From positions 1 to 64,000 of the forward strand of contig CANLOU010000001.1 of the NCBI GenBank assembly GCA_947492995.1: DNA of 64,000 nt. Direction: 5' to 3'. This document shows positions 49,951 to 59,093 of this stretch, piece by piece (positions within the stretch are counted from its first letter, which is position 1; each line of letters opens with the position of its first letter). The DNA is from an uncultured Litoreibacter sp. GTDB taxonomy: Bacteria; Pseudomonadota; Alphaproteobacteria; Rhodobacterales; Rhodobacteraceae. The notes beneath the pieces were generated by a model that worked only from the letters and a program-made list of their open reading frames with translations, had not been told where the DNA came from and did not search any database. The translations under genes and the position numbers were made by a program.

Positions 49951-51530
49951 CGCTTGGCGTAAAGCCGGTACAGCTCGGTGCTGCGCACCTCCTCCAAGAC
50001 CAGCCCGTCAATTGCGTCCAAATCTTGCGTGATCGCTTTGAACGTGCGCGGCGTCACGGGGCAGGTCGGCACCAGCAGGTAATCCGCGTTTTCAAACCCT
50101 GACAGCTGCCCGTAATACCAAGGCGCCGCCCCTTCCAGCGGCGCGAAGCCGCCAAACATCCAGACGCCCCCGAACGTGTCCGCCGTGAATATTCGGGCGT
50201 CGTCGTCCAGACCAAAGGCCCGCAGGTCCGCCGCCACGTCCCGCATGATCCCAAGCAGCCCCAGCTCTTGCTGGCACGACGGGTAGGTCACGCCTTGAAA
50301 CACCACGTCCGGCTCCTCGTCCGCAATCTCGTTTAGCGCCGTAAATTGCGGGTCCTGAAACGTGATCGTGCGACGCTCCTGCACCCGGTTCACGCGGTTC
50401 GCGGGCGTGTAAATGTCGGTATGTGGCGCGGTCTGAAACACGGCGGCAAAGCGCTCCTCCTTCGCCATGAAATGCCGCCATGGGCTGGCCGCCATGTTGA
50501 AAAACGATGGCGAGATCAGCGTCAGCGCCACCACCGCCAAGCCCAGATGCTTTGGGGTGCTGCCAGCCAGCAGCATCACAACGCAAAGAAGCGCCAACCA
50601 TTTGGGATCGTTGCCGTAATTCTGGTAGGTCACATATAAAAATGCCGGTGCCAGCAAAATCAGGACCAACCCCAGTTCCGGCTTTTCACCCTTCCGCAGT
50701 ACCCAGATGCTGGCCGCCAAAACCGCGTTGCCAATGATAAAGCGCGGGGCCAGCAGCAAGGTCATCCAATCCACGCCGGGCCGGGGCCGAATGCCGGAAT
50801 TTGTGACCTGCAAAATGTCGCCAATATAGGCCTGCCAAAACCCAAAACCGGCCAGCACGGTCGGCACCAGCATGCACACCATCACGCTCACCACACCCGC
50901 CGCCATCGCGACCCAGGCCTGCCGCAGCACCAACGCCACAATCAATGCAGGCGCAAAGGCCACCGCAAAGGTGACCTTGCCAAGAATGAAGAATGACATG
51001 GCCAGCCCGATGATGATCCCGTCAATGATCTGCGAGCCGCCCTCGCGCGGCGCAAACACCGCCAGGGGCACGGCCAGAAACGCCAAAGCCCAGGCCCAGC
51101 GGTTGTAATGCATCGAGATCGAGACGCTGTCGCGCGCCTCCCCATGAACCAACGCAAGGGTCATGACCAATACCAGCCCGCCAAATGCGTAGCCCATCGC
51201 GGGCGTCATGCGGGTCTTGGCAACGTAGTAAACGGGAAGGGTCATCGCCGCCGCCACGGCAATTTGCGCCATCAGGATCGCGGCACCAACCCCGAAGCCC
51301 GCCTTCACAAAAGCGGCCATTGGCAGGAAACCGGCCACCCCCAATGGGGTCACAAAATCCAGATGCGGCCACTGCCCGTGCTCCATTCGCCGCAAAATTT
51401 CGATCAAATGCAACGCATCGCCTTCATGGCGATCTATGTAAAGCCCACCTTTTGCAAGCTGGACGCCGCCAAAAACTACAACAATACCAATGAGATACAT
51501 GAATAACCTGCCCGCGCCTGCTCGGCTCAT
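49944..51530 (-). CDS. polytopic GT-C-like membrane glycosyltransferase candidate
   Basis: 528 residues with about ten hydrophobic segments in the first 350 and a soluble C-terminal domain of about 170. The first periplasmic loop has 'LYIDRHEGDALHLIEILRRM' followed by 'GQWPHLDFVTPLGVAGFLPM'. Acidic residues just after the first helix, followed by a 'P-x-DF-x-P' loop, are the usual start of GT-C enzymes that use polyprenyl-phosphate sugars. No family is certain. It lies inside the Tad island, convergent with cpaA, about 12 kb from the polyprenyl-arabinose genes. An acceptor such as pilin is possible but unproved. Confidence 0.55.
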   Translation of the reverse strand: MSRAGAGRLFMYLIGIVVVFGGVQLAKGGLYIDRHEGDALHLIEILRRMEHGQWPHLDFVTPLGVAGFLPMAAFVKAGFGVGAAILMAQIAVAAAMTLPVYYVAKTRMTPAMGYAFGGLVLVMTLALVHGEARDSVSISMHYNRWAWALAFLAVPLAVFAPREGGSQIIDGIIIGLAMSFFILGKVTFAVAFAPALIVALVLRQAWVAMAAGVVSVMVCMLVPTVLAGFGFWQAYIGDILQVTNSGIRPRPGVDWMTLLLAPRFIIGNAVLAASIWVLRKGEKPELGLVLILLAPAFLYVTYQNYGNDPKWLALLCVVMLLAGSTPKHLGLAVVALTLISPSFFNMAASPWRHFMAKEERFAAVFQTAPHTDIYTPANRVNRVQERRTITFQDPQFTALNEIADEEPDVVFQGVTYPSCQQELGLLGIMRDVAADLRAFGLDDDARIFTADTFGGVWMFGGFAPLEGAAPWYYGQLSGFENADYLLVPTCPVTPRTFKAITQDLDAIDGLVLEEVRSTELYRLYAKRQ

Positions 51531-51673
51531 ATCTCTGCCCCGATGTTATTTTTTTGGAAACCCTACACACACTATCCTGCATTTCAAAGCGGCATCGGTT
51601 TTTGTTGTTTGAAAGCGGGTTGAGCGGTACGATACGCCCAATAAAAGCCGAAATTGGCATGTAAGGCAGAGCA

Positions 51674-52987
51674 ATGAATATGCAAGCACCCACCGGGGTG
51701 GTCGCTCCGGCGCCCCCGAAGACGTTGGCCGATACCGGTCTGACGATTGTCATGATGCGCGACATCATGTTGAAAACCATGTTCCGCAAGAACCTCGAAC
51801 ATGTCTCCTCTATTGCGGAGGCGATTTGCCTCTCCCTGCCCCTCACGCAGCAGCTCGTCGAAATTGCGCGCGAACAACGGCTGGTCGAAGCGCAAGGTAC
51901 CTTGCACGCGGGCTCCGGCTCGGAAATGGCATTCCAGCTGTCGGATGCAGGCAAATCCCGCGCCTTGGACGCGCTGGCGCAGTCCGAATATTACGGCGCG
52001 CTGCCGGTTCCCTTGGACATCTACAAAGAACAGGTGCAGCGCCAGTCCGTCAAAAACGTGCAAATCACGCGCGACCGCCTGCTGGCCAATATGGGCCACC
52101 TGATCCTGCCCGACACCCTGCTCGAAGAACTGGGCCCGGCGGTCAGCTCGGGTCGGTCAATCCTGCTTTACGGCCCTCCGGGCAACGGTAAGTCCGCGAT
52201 TTCAAACGGCATTCGGGATGCGCTTGGCGATGTGATCTACATCCCCCACTGCATCGAATATGCGGGCCAGGTCATCACGCTGTATGACCCGATCGTTCAT
52301 ACATTGATTGATGATGTGCCGGACGCGGTCTCGTCCCTGCGCCGCACCGACAACCGCTATGACAAGCGCTACCTGCTCTGCGAACGCCCCACCGTCATGA
52401 CGGGTGGTGAATTGATGCTCGACATGCTCGATCTGAACTATAACCCCGTGTCGCGGACCTATCAGGCCTCGCTGCAGCTCAAGGCCACCGGCGGCGTGTT
52501 CATCGTGGACGACCTTGGCCGTCAGGAAGAACCGCCACAGGCGCTTATCAACCGCTGGATTGTTCCAATGGAAGCGGGCTACGACATCCTCGCCCTGCAA
52601 TCGGGCGAGAAGTTCGAGGTGCCGTTTGACACGCTCGTCGTCTTCTCCACCAACTTCCACCCCAACAAGCTGTTCGACAGCGCGGCGTTGCGCCGGATTT
52701 TCTACAAGATCAAGATTGATGGCCCCACACAGGAAGAATTCCTCAAGGTCTTCGCCATGGTCGCCAAGAAGAAGAAAATGCCGCTGGATGAGGAAACGCT
52801 GATCCATATGTTGAAGGTCAAATACCCGACCATCGACAATATCTACGCCAACTACCACGGCAACTTCCTGATCGACCAGATGATCAGCGCCTGTGAATAT
52901 GAAGGCACGGCCAACCACATGACGCCGGATCTGCTGGACCGCGCATGGTCGCATATGTACGTCCTCGACGAAGAAATCGTGCATTAG
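51674..52987 (+). CDS. AAA-type ATPase of the Tad island, function unknown
   Basis: 437 residues; ATG 51674 or 51680. The N-terminal part has a winged-helix look ('AEAICLSLPLTQQLVEIARE', 'FQLSDAGKSRALDALAQSEY'). Walker A is 'ILLYGPPGNGKSAISNGIRD' and Walker B is 'GGVFIVDDLGRQEEPPQALI', with sensor Asn in 'LVVFSTNFHPNKLF'. Such ATPases accompany tad genes in many Rhodobacterales, but I know no assigned role. The upstream 143 bases separate it from the GT-C-like gene. Confidence 0.8.
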   Translation: MNMQAPTGVVAPAPPKTLADTGLTIVMMRDIMLKTMFRKNLEHVSSIAEAICLSLPLTQQLVEIAREQRLVEAQGTLHAGSGSEMAFQLSDAGKSRALDALAQSEYYGALPVPLDIYKEQVQRQSVKNVQITRDRLLANMGHLILPDTLLEELGPAVSSGRSILLYGPPGNGKSAISNGIRDALGDVIYIPHCIEYAGQVITLYDPIVHTLIDDVPDAVSSLRRTDNRYDKRYLLCERPTVMTGGELMLDMLDLNYNPVSRTYQASLQLKATGGVFIVDDLGRQEEPPQALINRWIVPMEAGYDILALQSGEKFEVPFDTLVVFSTNFHPNKLFDSAALRRIFYKIKIDGPTQEEFLKVFAMVAKKKKMPLDEETLIHMLKVKYPTIDNIYANYHGNFLIDQMISACEYEGTANHMTPDLLDRAWSHMYVLDEEIVH

Positions 52988-53791
52988 ATGCAGCCCGGCT
53001 TCGGGACCGTCGGCCTTGCCGGCTGCGGGACAATGGGGGCGCCTATGCTGGGCGCCCTTTTGCGTGCCGGCATCGACGCGCGCGGGCTGGACATCCGCCC
53101 ACCTGCGCAGTTCGGCGACCTGCCTGTCACCACCGACGCCGCGCAGTTCTATGACGGGCTGCACACCCTCATCACCGTCGTCCGCGACATCCCCCAGACC
53201 GATCAGGTGCTGCAACAGGCCGTCCACGCCCCCGACCTCAAAACCATCATCATCAGCTCCACTCTCAGCCCCCGCTATGTGCAAGCCCTGCCCAGCAGGC
53301 TTCCAAACCACATCACCCTGATCGACGCCCCCATGTCCGGGGCCGAGGTCCGCGCCAAGGACGCAACCCTGTCCTTCATGCTCGGCGGCGACGCCGCGAC
53401 GCTCGACCTACACCAGCCGCTCTTTGACGCGATGGGCGCGCATGCCCACCGTATGGGGCCATTCGGGGCGGGCATGCAGTCGAAAGTGCTCAACAACCTG
53501 CTGGCGGCCTCCAACACCATGATGACCCGGCTGGTTCTGGATTGGGCCGACGCCGCAGGCCTCGATGAAACCAGGCTGCTCGCGCTCATCAACACCTCGT
53601 CGGGCCAAAACTGGATGGCCTCAGGCTTCAACGAGATCGAATTCGCCCGCAAAGGCTACGACACGACCAACTCCCTCGGCATCCTCAAGAAAGACATCGA
53701 AAGCGCGCTCGACGCCGCGCCAAACCAAGCCGATACCCGCCTCCCCGACCTGCTGGCCGATATGGTGCAGCGCCTCAAACCCCGCGCCTGA
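52988..53791 (+). CDS. NAD(P)-dependent beta-hydroxyacid dehydrogenase
   Basis: 267 residues, starting at the base after the ATPase stop. The dinucleotide motif is 'VGLAGCGTMGAPMLGALLRA', the substrate motif is 'LIDAPMSGAEVRAKDATLSF', and the catalytic Lys is in 'GAGMQSKVLNNLLAASNTMM'. This is the 3-hydroxyisobutyrate/6-phosphogluconate dehydrogenase-like superfamily. It is slightly short, and its substrate is not known. Its link to the ATPase looks like co-transcription only. Confidence 0.87.
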   Translation: MQPGFGTVGLAGCGTMGAPMLGALLRAGIDARGLDIRPPAQFGDLPVTTDAAQFYDGLHTLITVVRDIPQTDQVLQQAVHAPDLKTIIISSTLSPRYVQALPSRLPNHITLIDAPMSGAEVRAKDATLSFMLGGDAATLDLHQPLFDAMGAHAHRMGPFGAGMQSKVLNNLLAASNTMMTRLVLDWADAAGLDETRLLALINTSSGQNWMASGFNEIEFARKGYDTTNSLGILKKDIESALDAAPNQADTRLPDLLADMVQRLKPRA

Positions 53792-53796
53792 CCCTA

Positions 53797-53825
53797 TCAT
53801 TGTTCCAAAAATATCCCCGCCGGAG
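53797..53825 (+). repeat. intergenic repeat, copy A
   Basis: CATCATTGTTC-type sequence followed by an A-run and ATATCCCCGC; copy B at 58996-59020 shares ATCATTGTTC, AAAATATCCCCGC and a CGGAG ending. Copy A lies 5 bases after the dehydrogenase stop, on the coding strand. Confidence 0.5.
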
Positions 53826-53870
53826 GCATCCCGCCCTACCCATCTGCACCGGACCTTCTAAATTAGGGCC

Positions 53871-56324
53871 ATGACGCAGCTGCCCACCCACATCTCCGAC
53901 TGGTTCGCCGCCAAGGGCTGGCAGGTGCATCCCCATCAGCAGGCCATGCTCGACGCGGCGCTGGCCCCCTCCACGCTGCTCATCGCCCCCACGGGCGGCG
54001 GCAAAACCATGGCGGGGTTTCTGCCAACGCTGGCCGATCTGCATGGCAACCCCAAACCGGGCCTGCACACGCTCTATGTCTCGCCACTCAAGGCGCTCGC
54101 CGCCGACATCAAGCGCAACCTGCGCGCCCCTGTCGATGAGATCGGCCTCGATATCCGCATCGAGGACCGGACCGGCGACACCACCTACACCCAAAAGCGC
54201 CGCCAACGCGTGGACCCGCCCCATATCCTGCTGACCACGCCCGAAAGCCTCGCCCTGCTGCTGACCTACGAGGACGCCCCGCGCATATTCGACGGCGTGC
54301 AGCGCATTATCGTGGATGAAATCCACGCGCTTGCCGAAAGCAAACGCGGCGATCAGCTGATGCTGGCCCTGTCACGGCTGCAAAGCCTCGCCCCCGACCT
54401 GCGCCGCGTCGGCCTGTCGGCCACCGTTGAGGACCCGCAGGCCATCGCCAATTTCCTCGCCTGCCACCCGCAGCCCACGCAGATCATCCACGCCGATCCC
54501 GGCCCTGACCCCGACATCGCCATGCTCGAAACCGAAGAGCCGCCCCCATGGTCCGGCGCGGGCGGCAAATATGCGATCCCGGCGGTGCTGGAACAGGTGC
54601 GCCAGCACCAGACCACGCTGATCTTTCACAACACGCGGGCGCAGGCCGAAATCTTCTTTCACAACCTGTGGCTGGCCAATGACGACCAGCTGCCCATCGG
54701 CATCCATCACGGGGCGCTCGCCAAGGAACAGCGCCTCAAGGTCGAACAGGCCATGGTCGACAACACGCTCAAGGCCATTGTGTGTACCGGCTCGCTTGAT
54801 CTGGGCATCGACTGGGGCGATGTGGATCTGGTCATCCAGATCGGCGCCCCCAAAAACGTCAAACGTCTGGTGCAACGCATCGGCCGCGCCAACCACCGCT
54901 ACAACGCGCCGTCCAAGGCGCTGCTGGTTCCCGCAAACCGGTTCGAAATCGTCGAATGCAAGGCCGCGCTTGATGCTGTCAAAGCCTATGATCTCGACGG
55001 CGAGCCGCGTGGCGATGGCCCGCGCGACGTGCTGTGCCAGCACATCCTGAACTGCGCTGCCTCAGGCCCCTTTGACGCGGGCCACCTCTATGGCGAGGTC
55101 ACAACGGCAGGCCCCTACGCCTCCCTCACGCCGGAAAAATTCGACAAATGCCTCGAATTTTGCGCCACAGGCGGCTACGCGCTGCGCGCCTATGACCGCT
55201 ACCAACGCTTGCTGCAAAAGGACGGCAAATGGCAGCTCAGGGACCCCCGCGCCGCCCAACAAATCCGTATGAACCTTGGCACGATCATCGACACTGAAAC
55301 CCTCAAGGTCCGGCTCAAAGCCCGCAAAGGCCCGGGCTCTGGCGGCACGCCCCTGGGCGAGATCGAGGAAGGGTTTGCCGCCACCCTCAGCCAGGGCGAC
55401 ACCTTCCTGATCGGCGGCCAGATCGTCAAATACGAGGGCCTGAACGAGATGACCGTGCAGGTCACCCGCTCCCCTTCCGACAGGCCCCGCATCGCCACCT
55501 TCATGGGCACCAAGTTTGCAACCTCAACCCAGCTCAGCGACCGCATTTTGCGCATCCTGCAGCAAGACACGTGGCCCGACCTGCCCGGCCACACCGCCGA
55601 ATGGCTGCAGCTGCAACGTGAACGGTCGCAACTGCCCGAACCGGGGCGGCTGCTCATCGAAAGCTTCCCCCGCGACGGGCGCGCCAACACGGTGATCTAC
55701 GGCTTCGCCGGGCGCAACGCGATGCAAACGCTGGGCCTGTTGATGACCCAACGCATGGAGGAACAGGGCCTCGACCCGCTCGGCTTCCTCGCCACCGATT
55801 ACGCCACGCTGATCTGGGGGCTGGAGCCGCTCAAAGACCCCGAACCGCTGTTTGATCTGCACAATCTGCGCGAGGGGCTGGAGACCTGGCTCGCAGGCAA
55901 CGCCGTGATGAAACGCACCTTCCGCAATTCCGCGATCACCGGCGGGCTGATCGACAAGATGACCCGCGGGGCCAAGAAATCCGGGCGGCAGGCCACGTTT
56001 TCGTCCGATATCCTCTATGACACGTTGCGCAAATATGACCCCGACCACCTGATGCTCGACATCACCCGCGAGGAGGCCATGAAAGGCCTCATCGACTTTG
56101 GCCGCGTCGAGGAGATGATCGCCCGCACGCAAGGCCGGATAGACCTCGTTCAACTCGACCGCGTCACGCCTCTGGCGGCCCCCCTCTTTCTCGAAGTCGG
56201 GCGGGTCCCCGTCAAAGGTCTCGCCGAAGAACGGCTGCTGGCCGAGGAAGCCGCCCGCCTGATGGATGACGCCGCCTTGCCGGAATCGGTCGCGAAACCA
56301 AAACGCTGGTCGGTCCCTTATTGA
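53871..56324 (+). CDS. ligase-associated DEXH-box helicase (Lhr-like)
   Basis: 817 residues, usual for the ligase-associated Lhr branch. Helicase motifs: 'LLIAPTGGGKTMAGFLPTLA' (I), 'TLYVSPLKALAADIKRNL' (Ia), 'RIIVDEIHALAESKRGDQLM' (II), 'RVGLSATVEDP' (III), and 'VQRIGRANHRYNAPSKAL' (VI). Residues beyond about 400 match the winged-helix/beta-barrel Lhr core. It is a 3'-5' helicase of the ligase-associated DNA damage response. PdeM follows. The ligase and exonuclease genes that usually precede it are not in this window. Confidence 0.93.
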   Translation: MTQLPTHISDWFAAKGWQVHPHQQAMLDAALAPSTLLIAPTGGGKTMAGFLPTLADLHGNPKPGLHTLYVSPLKALAADIKRNLRAPVDEIGLDIRIEDRTGDTTYTQKRRQRVDPPHILLTTPESLALLLTYEDAPRIFDGVQRIIVDEIHALAESKRGDQLMLALSRLQSLAPDLRRVGLSATVEDPQAIANFLACHPQPTQIIHADPGPDPDIAMLETEEPPPWSGAGGKYAIPAVLEQVRQHQTTLIFHNTRAQAEIFFHNLWLANDDQLPIGIHHGALAKEQRLKVEQAMVDNTLKAIVCTGSLDLGIDWGDVDLVIQIGAPKNVKRLVQRIGRANHRYNAPSKALLVPANRFEIVECKAALDAVKAYDLDGEPRGDGPRDVLCQHILNCAASGPFDAGHLYGEVTTAGPYASLTPEKFDKCLEFCATGGYALRAYDRYQRLLQKDGKWQLRDPRAAQQIRMNLGTIIDTETLKVRLKARKGPGSGGTPLGEIEEGFAATLSQGDTFLIGGQIVKYEGLNEMTVQVTRSPSDRPRIATFMGTKFATSTQLSDRILRILQQDTWPDLPGHTAEWLQLQRERSQLPEPGRLLIESFPRDGRANTVIYGFAGRNAMQTLGLLMTQRMEEQGLDPLGFLATDYATLIWGLEPLKDPEPLFDLHNLREGLETWLAGNAVMKRTFRNSAITGGLIDKMTRGAKKSGRQATFSSDILYDTLRKYDPDHLMLDITREEAMKGLIDFGRVEEMIARTQGRIDLVQLDRVTPLAAPLFLEVGRVPVKGLAEERLLAEEAARLMDDAALPESVAKPKRWSVPY

Positions 56325-56356
56325 TCCGCCCCGCCACCCGCGCTACAGAACATTGG

Positions 56357-57019
56357 ATGAACATCCACGCATTCACCTTCCAGGACACGGCCCTGCATGC
56401 GCTTGGCTCTGGCGCATTGTTCTGGCCGGAACAGCGCCTGCTGGTGGTGTCGGACCTGCATCTGGGCAAGTCGGAACGTATGGCGCGGCGGTCTCGCCAG
56501 CTGCTCCCCCCCTACGAGGTGGTGGACACGCTCACCCGCCTTGAAGATGTGCTGATCCATACGGACGCCAAAACGGTGGTCTGCCTCGGCGACAGCTTTG
56601 ATGATCTCGAAGCGGGCCGCAGCCTGCACGAGGACCACGTGTTGTGGCTCACCCGTCTCATGGCGGGGCGCGAATGGGTGTGGATCGAGGGCAATCACGA
56701 CCCCGGCCCGCTGGACTATGGCGGCACCCATCTGGAGCAGCTCAAACGCGGCCCGCTGGTGTTCCGCCATATCGCGCAGCCCCACACAACCGCAGAGGTC
56801 TCCGGCCATTACCATCCCAAAGTCAGCATGCAATTGCGTGGCCGGACAGTGACCCGCCCCAGCTTCTTGGTCGACGCGGACAGGCTGATCCTGCCCGCGT
56901 TCGGGACCTATACCGGCGGGCTGCGCAGTGACGCCGGTGTTCTGGGCGCGCTCATGGGCCGGGACGCCTATGCTATCGTGACAGGCCCCTTGCCATGCGC
57001 GGTGCCGATGCCGCGCTAG
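56357..57019 (+). CDS. pdeM: ligase-associated DNA damage response endonuclease PdeM
   Basis: 220 residues from ATG 56357; a TTG at 56321 is less likely. Metallophosphoesterase motifs are complete: 'VVSDLHLGKSERMARRSRQL', 'VVCLGDSFDDLEAG', 'WIEGNHDPGPLDYGG' and 'EVSGHYHPKVSMQ'. It pairs with the Lhr-like helicase 32 bases upstream. It overlaps the convergent LytTR gene by 4 bases. Confidence 0.93.
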   Translation: MNIHAFTFQDTALHALGSGALFWPEQRLLVVSDLHLGKSERMARRSRQLLPPYEVVDTLTRLEDVLIHTDAKTVVCLGDSFDDLEAGRSLHEDHVLWLTRLMAGREWVWIEGNHDPGPLDYGGTHLEQLKRGPLVFRHIAQPHTTAEVSGHYHPKVSMQLRGRTVTRPSFLVDADRLILPAFGTYTGGLRSDAGVLGALMGRDAYAIVTGPLPCAVPMPR

Positions 57020-57843
57020 TCCAGCAAACCCGCCGCCTTTACGGCGTCGCGGTAGCTGCGGCTGACCGGAACCAATGCCCCATCGCGCATCCGCAATGAT
57101 GTGCGGCCTTGGTCTTTGACCGCGTCAGCCACCGCGTCCAATGCCACCCAATGGGACCGGTGCACCTGCAAACCCGGCACGCCGCTCAGCTCCTCAATCG
57201 CATCCGCAAGCCGCATCAAAATCAGTTCGCGGCCCAGGGCCGTATGCACCTCGACGTAATGATCCTGCATCGAAAGCCTGATAAGGTCGCGGCCCAAATC
57301 CTGGCTCACCCTGTCGAAAAAAGCGGGCGTCGCTTGCGCGGCAGGCCCGGATTCTGCGTCCCCGTCGCGGGCCATGTCAGGGGCCATAGGGTCCACAACG
57401 ATCGTTTGAAACGGGCGTCCGGTGAAATGGTAACACGCGCCATCCATTATCAGGATCGCCGCTCCATACATCAGCCCGCCATAGGCGAAGATCACCCAGC
57501 CGCTCGGCAACATGTCGACACGGTAGGAGAAAAACAGCAGGTTGTAGCCGTAAACGAAGGGCACCAGAAACGCGCCGAAAATCACCGGGCCACAAAGCCG
57601 CGAGACGATCAGGCCATGTTTTTCGCGGATCAAAAGGAACAGCCGGCTCAGCAGCGCCGAGAAGAAAATGCCAAGCCCGATGATGCCGCCCCAATAGCCA
57701 AGCCGCGAGGCGAGCGTTTCAAGCCCTTCCGCCCCGAACCCGTTAAGAACGGACAGCACGATGGTTGCGACGGCCCAACAAATCAGCGTCACCGGCTTGC
57801 GCACCAGCGAGGTAAGTGTTGGGAGAAAATATCGAGGTATCAA
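57016..57843 (-). CDS. membrane-bound LytTR-domain transcriptional regulator
   Basis: 275 residues. Four to five transmembrane helices between 15 and 140 ('VTLICWAVATIVLSVLNGFG', 'GVIFAYGG'-like segments), a linker, then a LytTR DNA-binding domain from about 175 ('LIRLSMQDHYVEVHTALGRE', 'VHRSHWVALDAVADAVKDQG', 'LVPVSRSYRDAVKAAG'). The membrane part probably senses a signal directly, without a separate kinase. Targets are unknown. Its 238-base leader is rich in inverted repeats. Confidence 0.88.
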   Translation of the reverse strand: MIPRYFLPTLTSLVRKPVTLICWAVATIVLSVLNGFGAEGLETLASRLGYWGGIIGLGIFFSALLSRLFLLIREKHGLIVSRLCGPVIFGAFLVPFVYGYNLLFFSYRVDMLPSGWVIFAYGGLMYGAAILIMDGACYHFTGRPFQTIVVDPMAPDMARDGDAESGPAAQATPAFFDRVSQDLGRDLIRLSMQDHYVEVHTALGRELILMRLADAIEELSGVPGLQVHRSHWVALDAVADAVKDQGRTSLRMRDGALVPVSRSYRDAVKAAGLLD

Positions 57844-58081
57844 CGGGCAGTCTGCAATTCACGAATAACAAAGTGACGTTCACGTAAAATGCTTTGAACG
57901 TAAAGGCAAATTTAAGGAAAGCTCGGGTCAGCACAGGCGCCCGCCCTGTGCCCGCAGGGTGACGCCCGGTCTCGCGGGAGAAGTATCTAGTACGGCGTCG
58001 TCCCGATTTTAGTGGCGCAGGCTCCGCTCTGAAAAAAGTGAGCCCGCGCCATATCTCTTTGTTATACAGCGTTCCGCAGTG
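57844..58081. other. structured intergenic region between folD and the LytTR gene
   Basis: No protein gene is seen. Two strong hairpins: GCACAGG-CGCCCGC-CCTGTGC at 57931-57951 (perfect 7-bp arms) and TGGCGCAGGCTC/GAGCCCGCGCCA at 58013-58051 (12 bp with one mismatch on this strand that is G-U on the other). The second lies about 30 bases beyond the folD stop and may terminate folD. The rest could be a structured leader or a small RNA; I could not match it to a known class. Confidence 0.4.
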
Positions 58082-58984
58082 CTACGCAGTCAGGCCTTCC
58101 GGCTCCGCCAGCCCGTTTGCACGGCAACACGCGGTCAGCGTGTTGGCCAGCAGGCAGGCAATGGTCATCGGCCCAACGCCGCCCGGCACGGGCGTGATCG
58201 CGCCTGCAACCGCCGCACAGCTCTCGTAATCAACGTCGCCCACAAGCCGCGTCTTGCCCGCGCCGCGCTCCGGCGCGTCCAGCCGGTTGATGCCCACGTC
58301 AATCACGGTCGCGCCCGCTTTGATCCAGTCGCCCGGCACCATCTCGGGCCGCCCAACGGCCGCCACCACAATATCCGCGCGCCGCACAACATCCGCCAGG
58401 TCCTTGGTCCGCGAATGCGCAATCGTCACCGTGCAGCTGTCGCCCAGCAGCAGCTGCGCCATTGGCTTGCCAACAATGTTGGACCGCCCGATCACAACCG
58501 CGTCCATCCCCGACAAAGACCCGTGATGATCGCGCAGCATCATCAAGCAGCCCAGCGGGGTGCAGGGCACCATCGACTTCTGCCCGGTCCCAAGCAGCCC
58601 CACATTCGAGATATGAAACCCGTCCACATCCTTCGCCGGATCAATCGCGTTAATCACCAGATCTTCGTTCAGATGCTCCGGTAGCGGCAGCTGCACCAGA
58701 ATGCCGTGAATGGTCGGATCGTTGTTCAGCCCGTCAATCACCGCCAGCAGATCGGCCTCTGACGTGTCGACATCCAGCTTATGCTCCACCGATTTCATGC
58801 CGACCTCAACGGTCATCTTCCCCTTGGAGCGGACGTAAACCTGGCTCGCAGGGTCTTCGCCCACCAGCACAACCGCCAGCCCCGGCGTCAGATCATGCTC
58901 GGCCTTCAACCGCGTCACATGCTCTCCAACCTGGCCGCGCACCTTGGCCGCAAAGGCCTTCCCGTCAATCACTGTCGCCGACAT
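58082..58984 (-). CDS. folD: bifunctional methylene-THF dehydrogenase / methenyl-THF cyclohydrolase
   Basis: 300 residues. '[20 protein letters not shown]' holds the catalytic Lys region, '[20 protein letters not shown]' the folate site, '[20 protein letters not shown]' the NADP site, and '[18 protein letters not shown]' the C-terminal signature. It interconverts methylene- and formyl-tetrahydrofolate and works with Fhs, encoded just upstream on the same strand. Confidence 0.96.
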   Translation of the reverse strand: MSATVIDGKAFAAKVRGQVGEHVTRLKAEHDLTPGLAVVLVGEDPASQVYVRSKGKMTVEVGMKSVEHKLDVDTSEADLLAVIDGLNNDPTIHGILVQLPLPEHLNEDLVINAIDPAKDVDGFHISNVGLLGTGQKSMVPCTPLGCLMMLRDHHGSLSGMDAVVIGRSNIVGKPMAQLLLGDSCTVTIAHSRTKDLADVVRRADIVVAAVGRPEMVPGDWIKAGATVIDVGINRLDAPERGAGKTRLVGDVDYESCAAVAGAITPVPGGVGPMTIACLLANTLTACCRANGLAEPEGLTA

Positions 58985-58995
58985 CTCACCATCCC

Positions 58996-59020
58996 ATCAT
59001 TGTTCTTAAAATATCCCCGC
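58996..59020 (+). repeat. intergenic repeat, copy B
   Basis: ATCATTGTTC then TTAAAATATCCCCGC; see copy A at 53797-53825. Here it lies between fhs and folD, on the strand opposite to both genes. Confidence 0.5.
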
Positions 59021-59050
59021 GCGGAGCGCAGGGAGCCGCAAAGCGGCGAC

Positions 59051-59085
59051 GCGGCCGCAGGGGGCTCGATGCCCCTTGCGGCCGC
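59051..59085. terminator. GC-rich hairpin between fhs and folD
   Basis: GCGGCCGCAGGGG at 59051-59063 pairs with CCCCTTGCGGCCGC at 59072-59085 apart from one mismatch or bulge. No T-run follows on the minus strand, so it may attenuate rather than stop transcription from fhs into folD. Confidence 0.4.
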
Positions 59086-59093
59086 CCCCCTGC

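Noticed and set aside
57844-58081. 6S RNA gene
   Set aside because: The gap sits beside a folate gene and is structured, but I could not draw the long double-stranded rod with a central bubble that defines 6S RNA.
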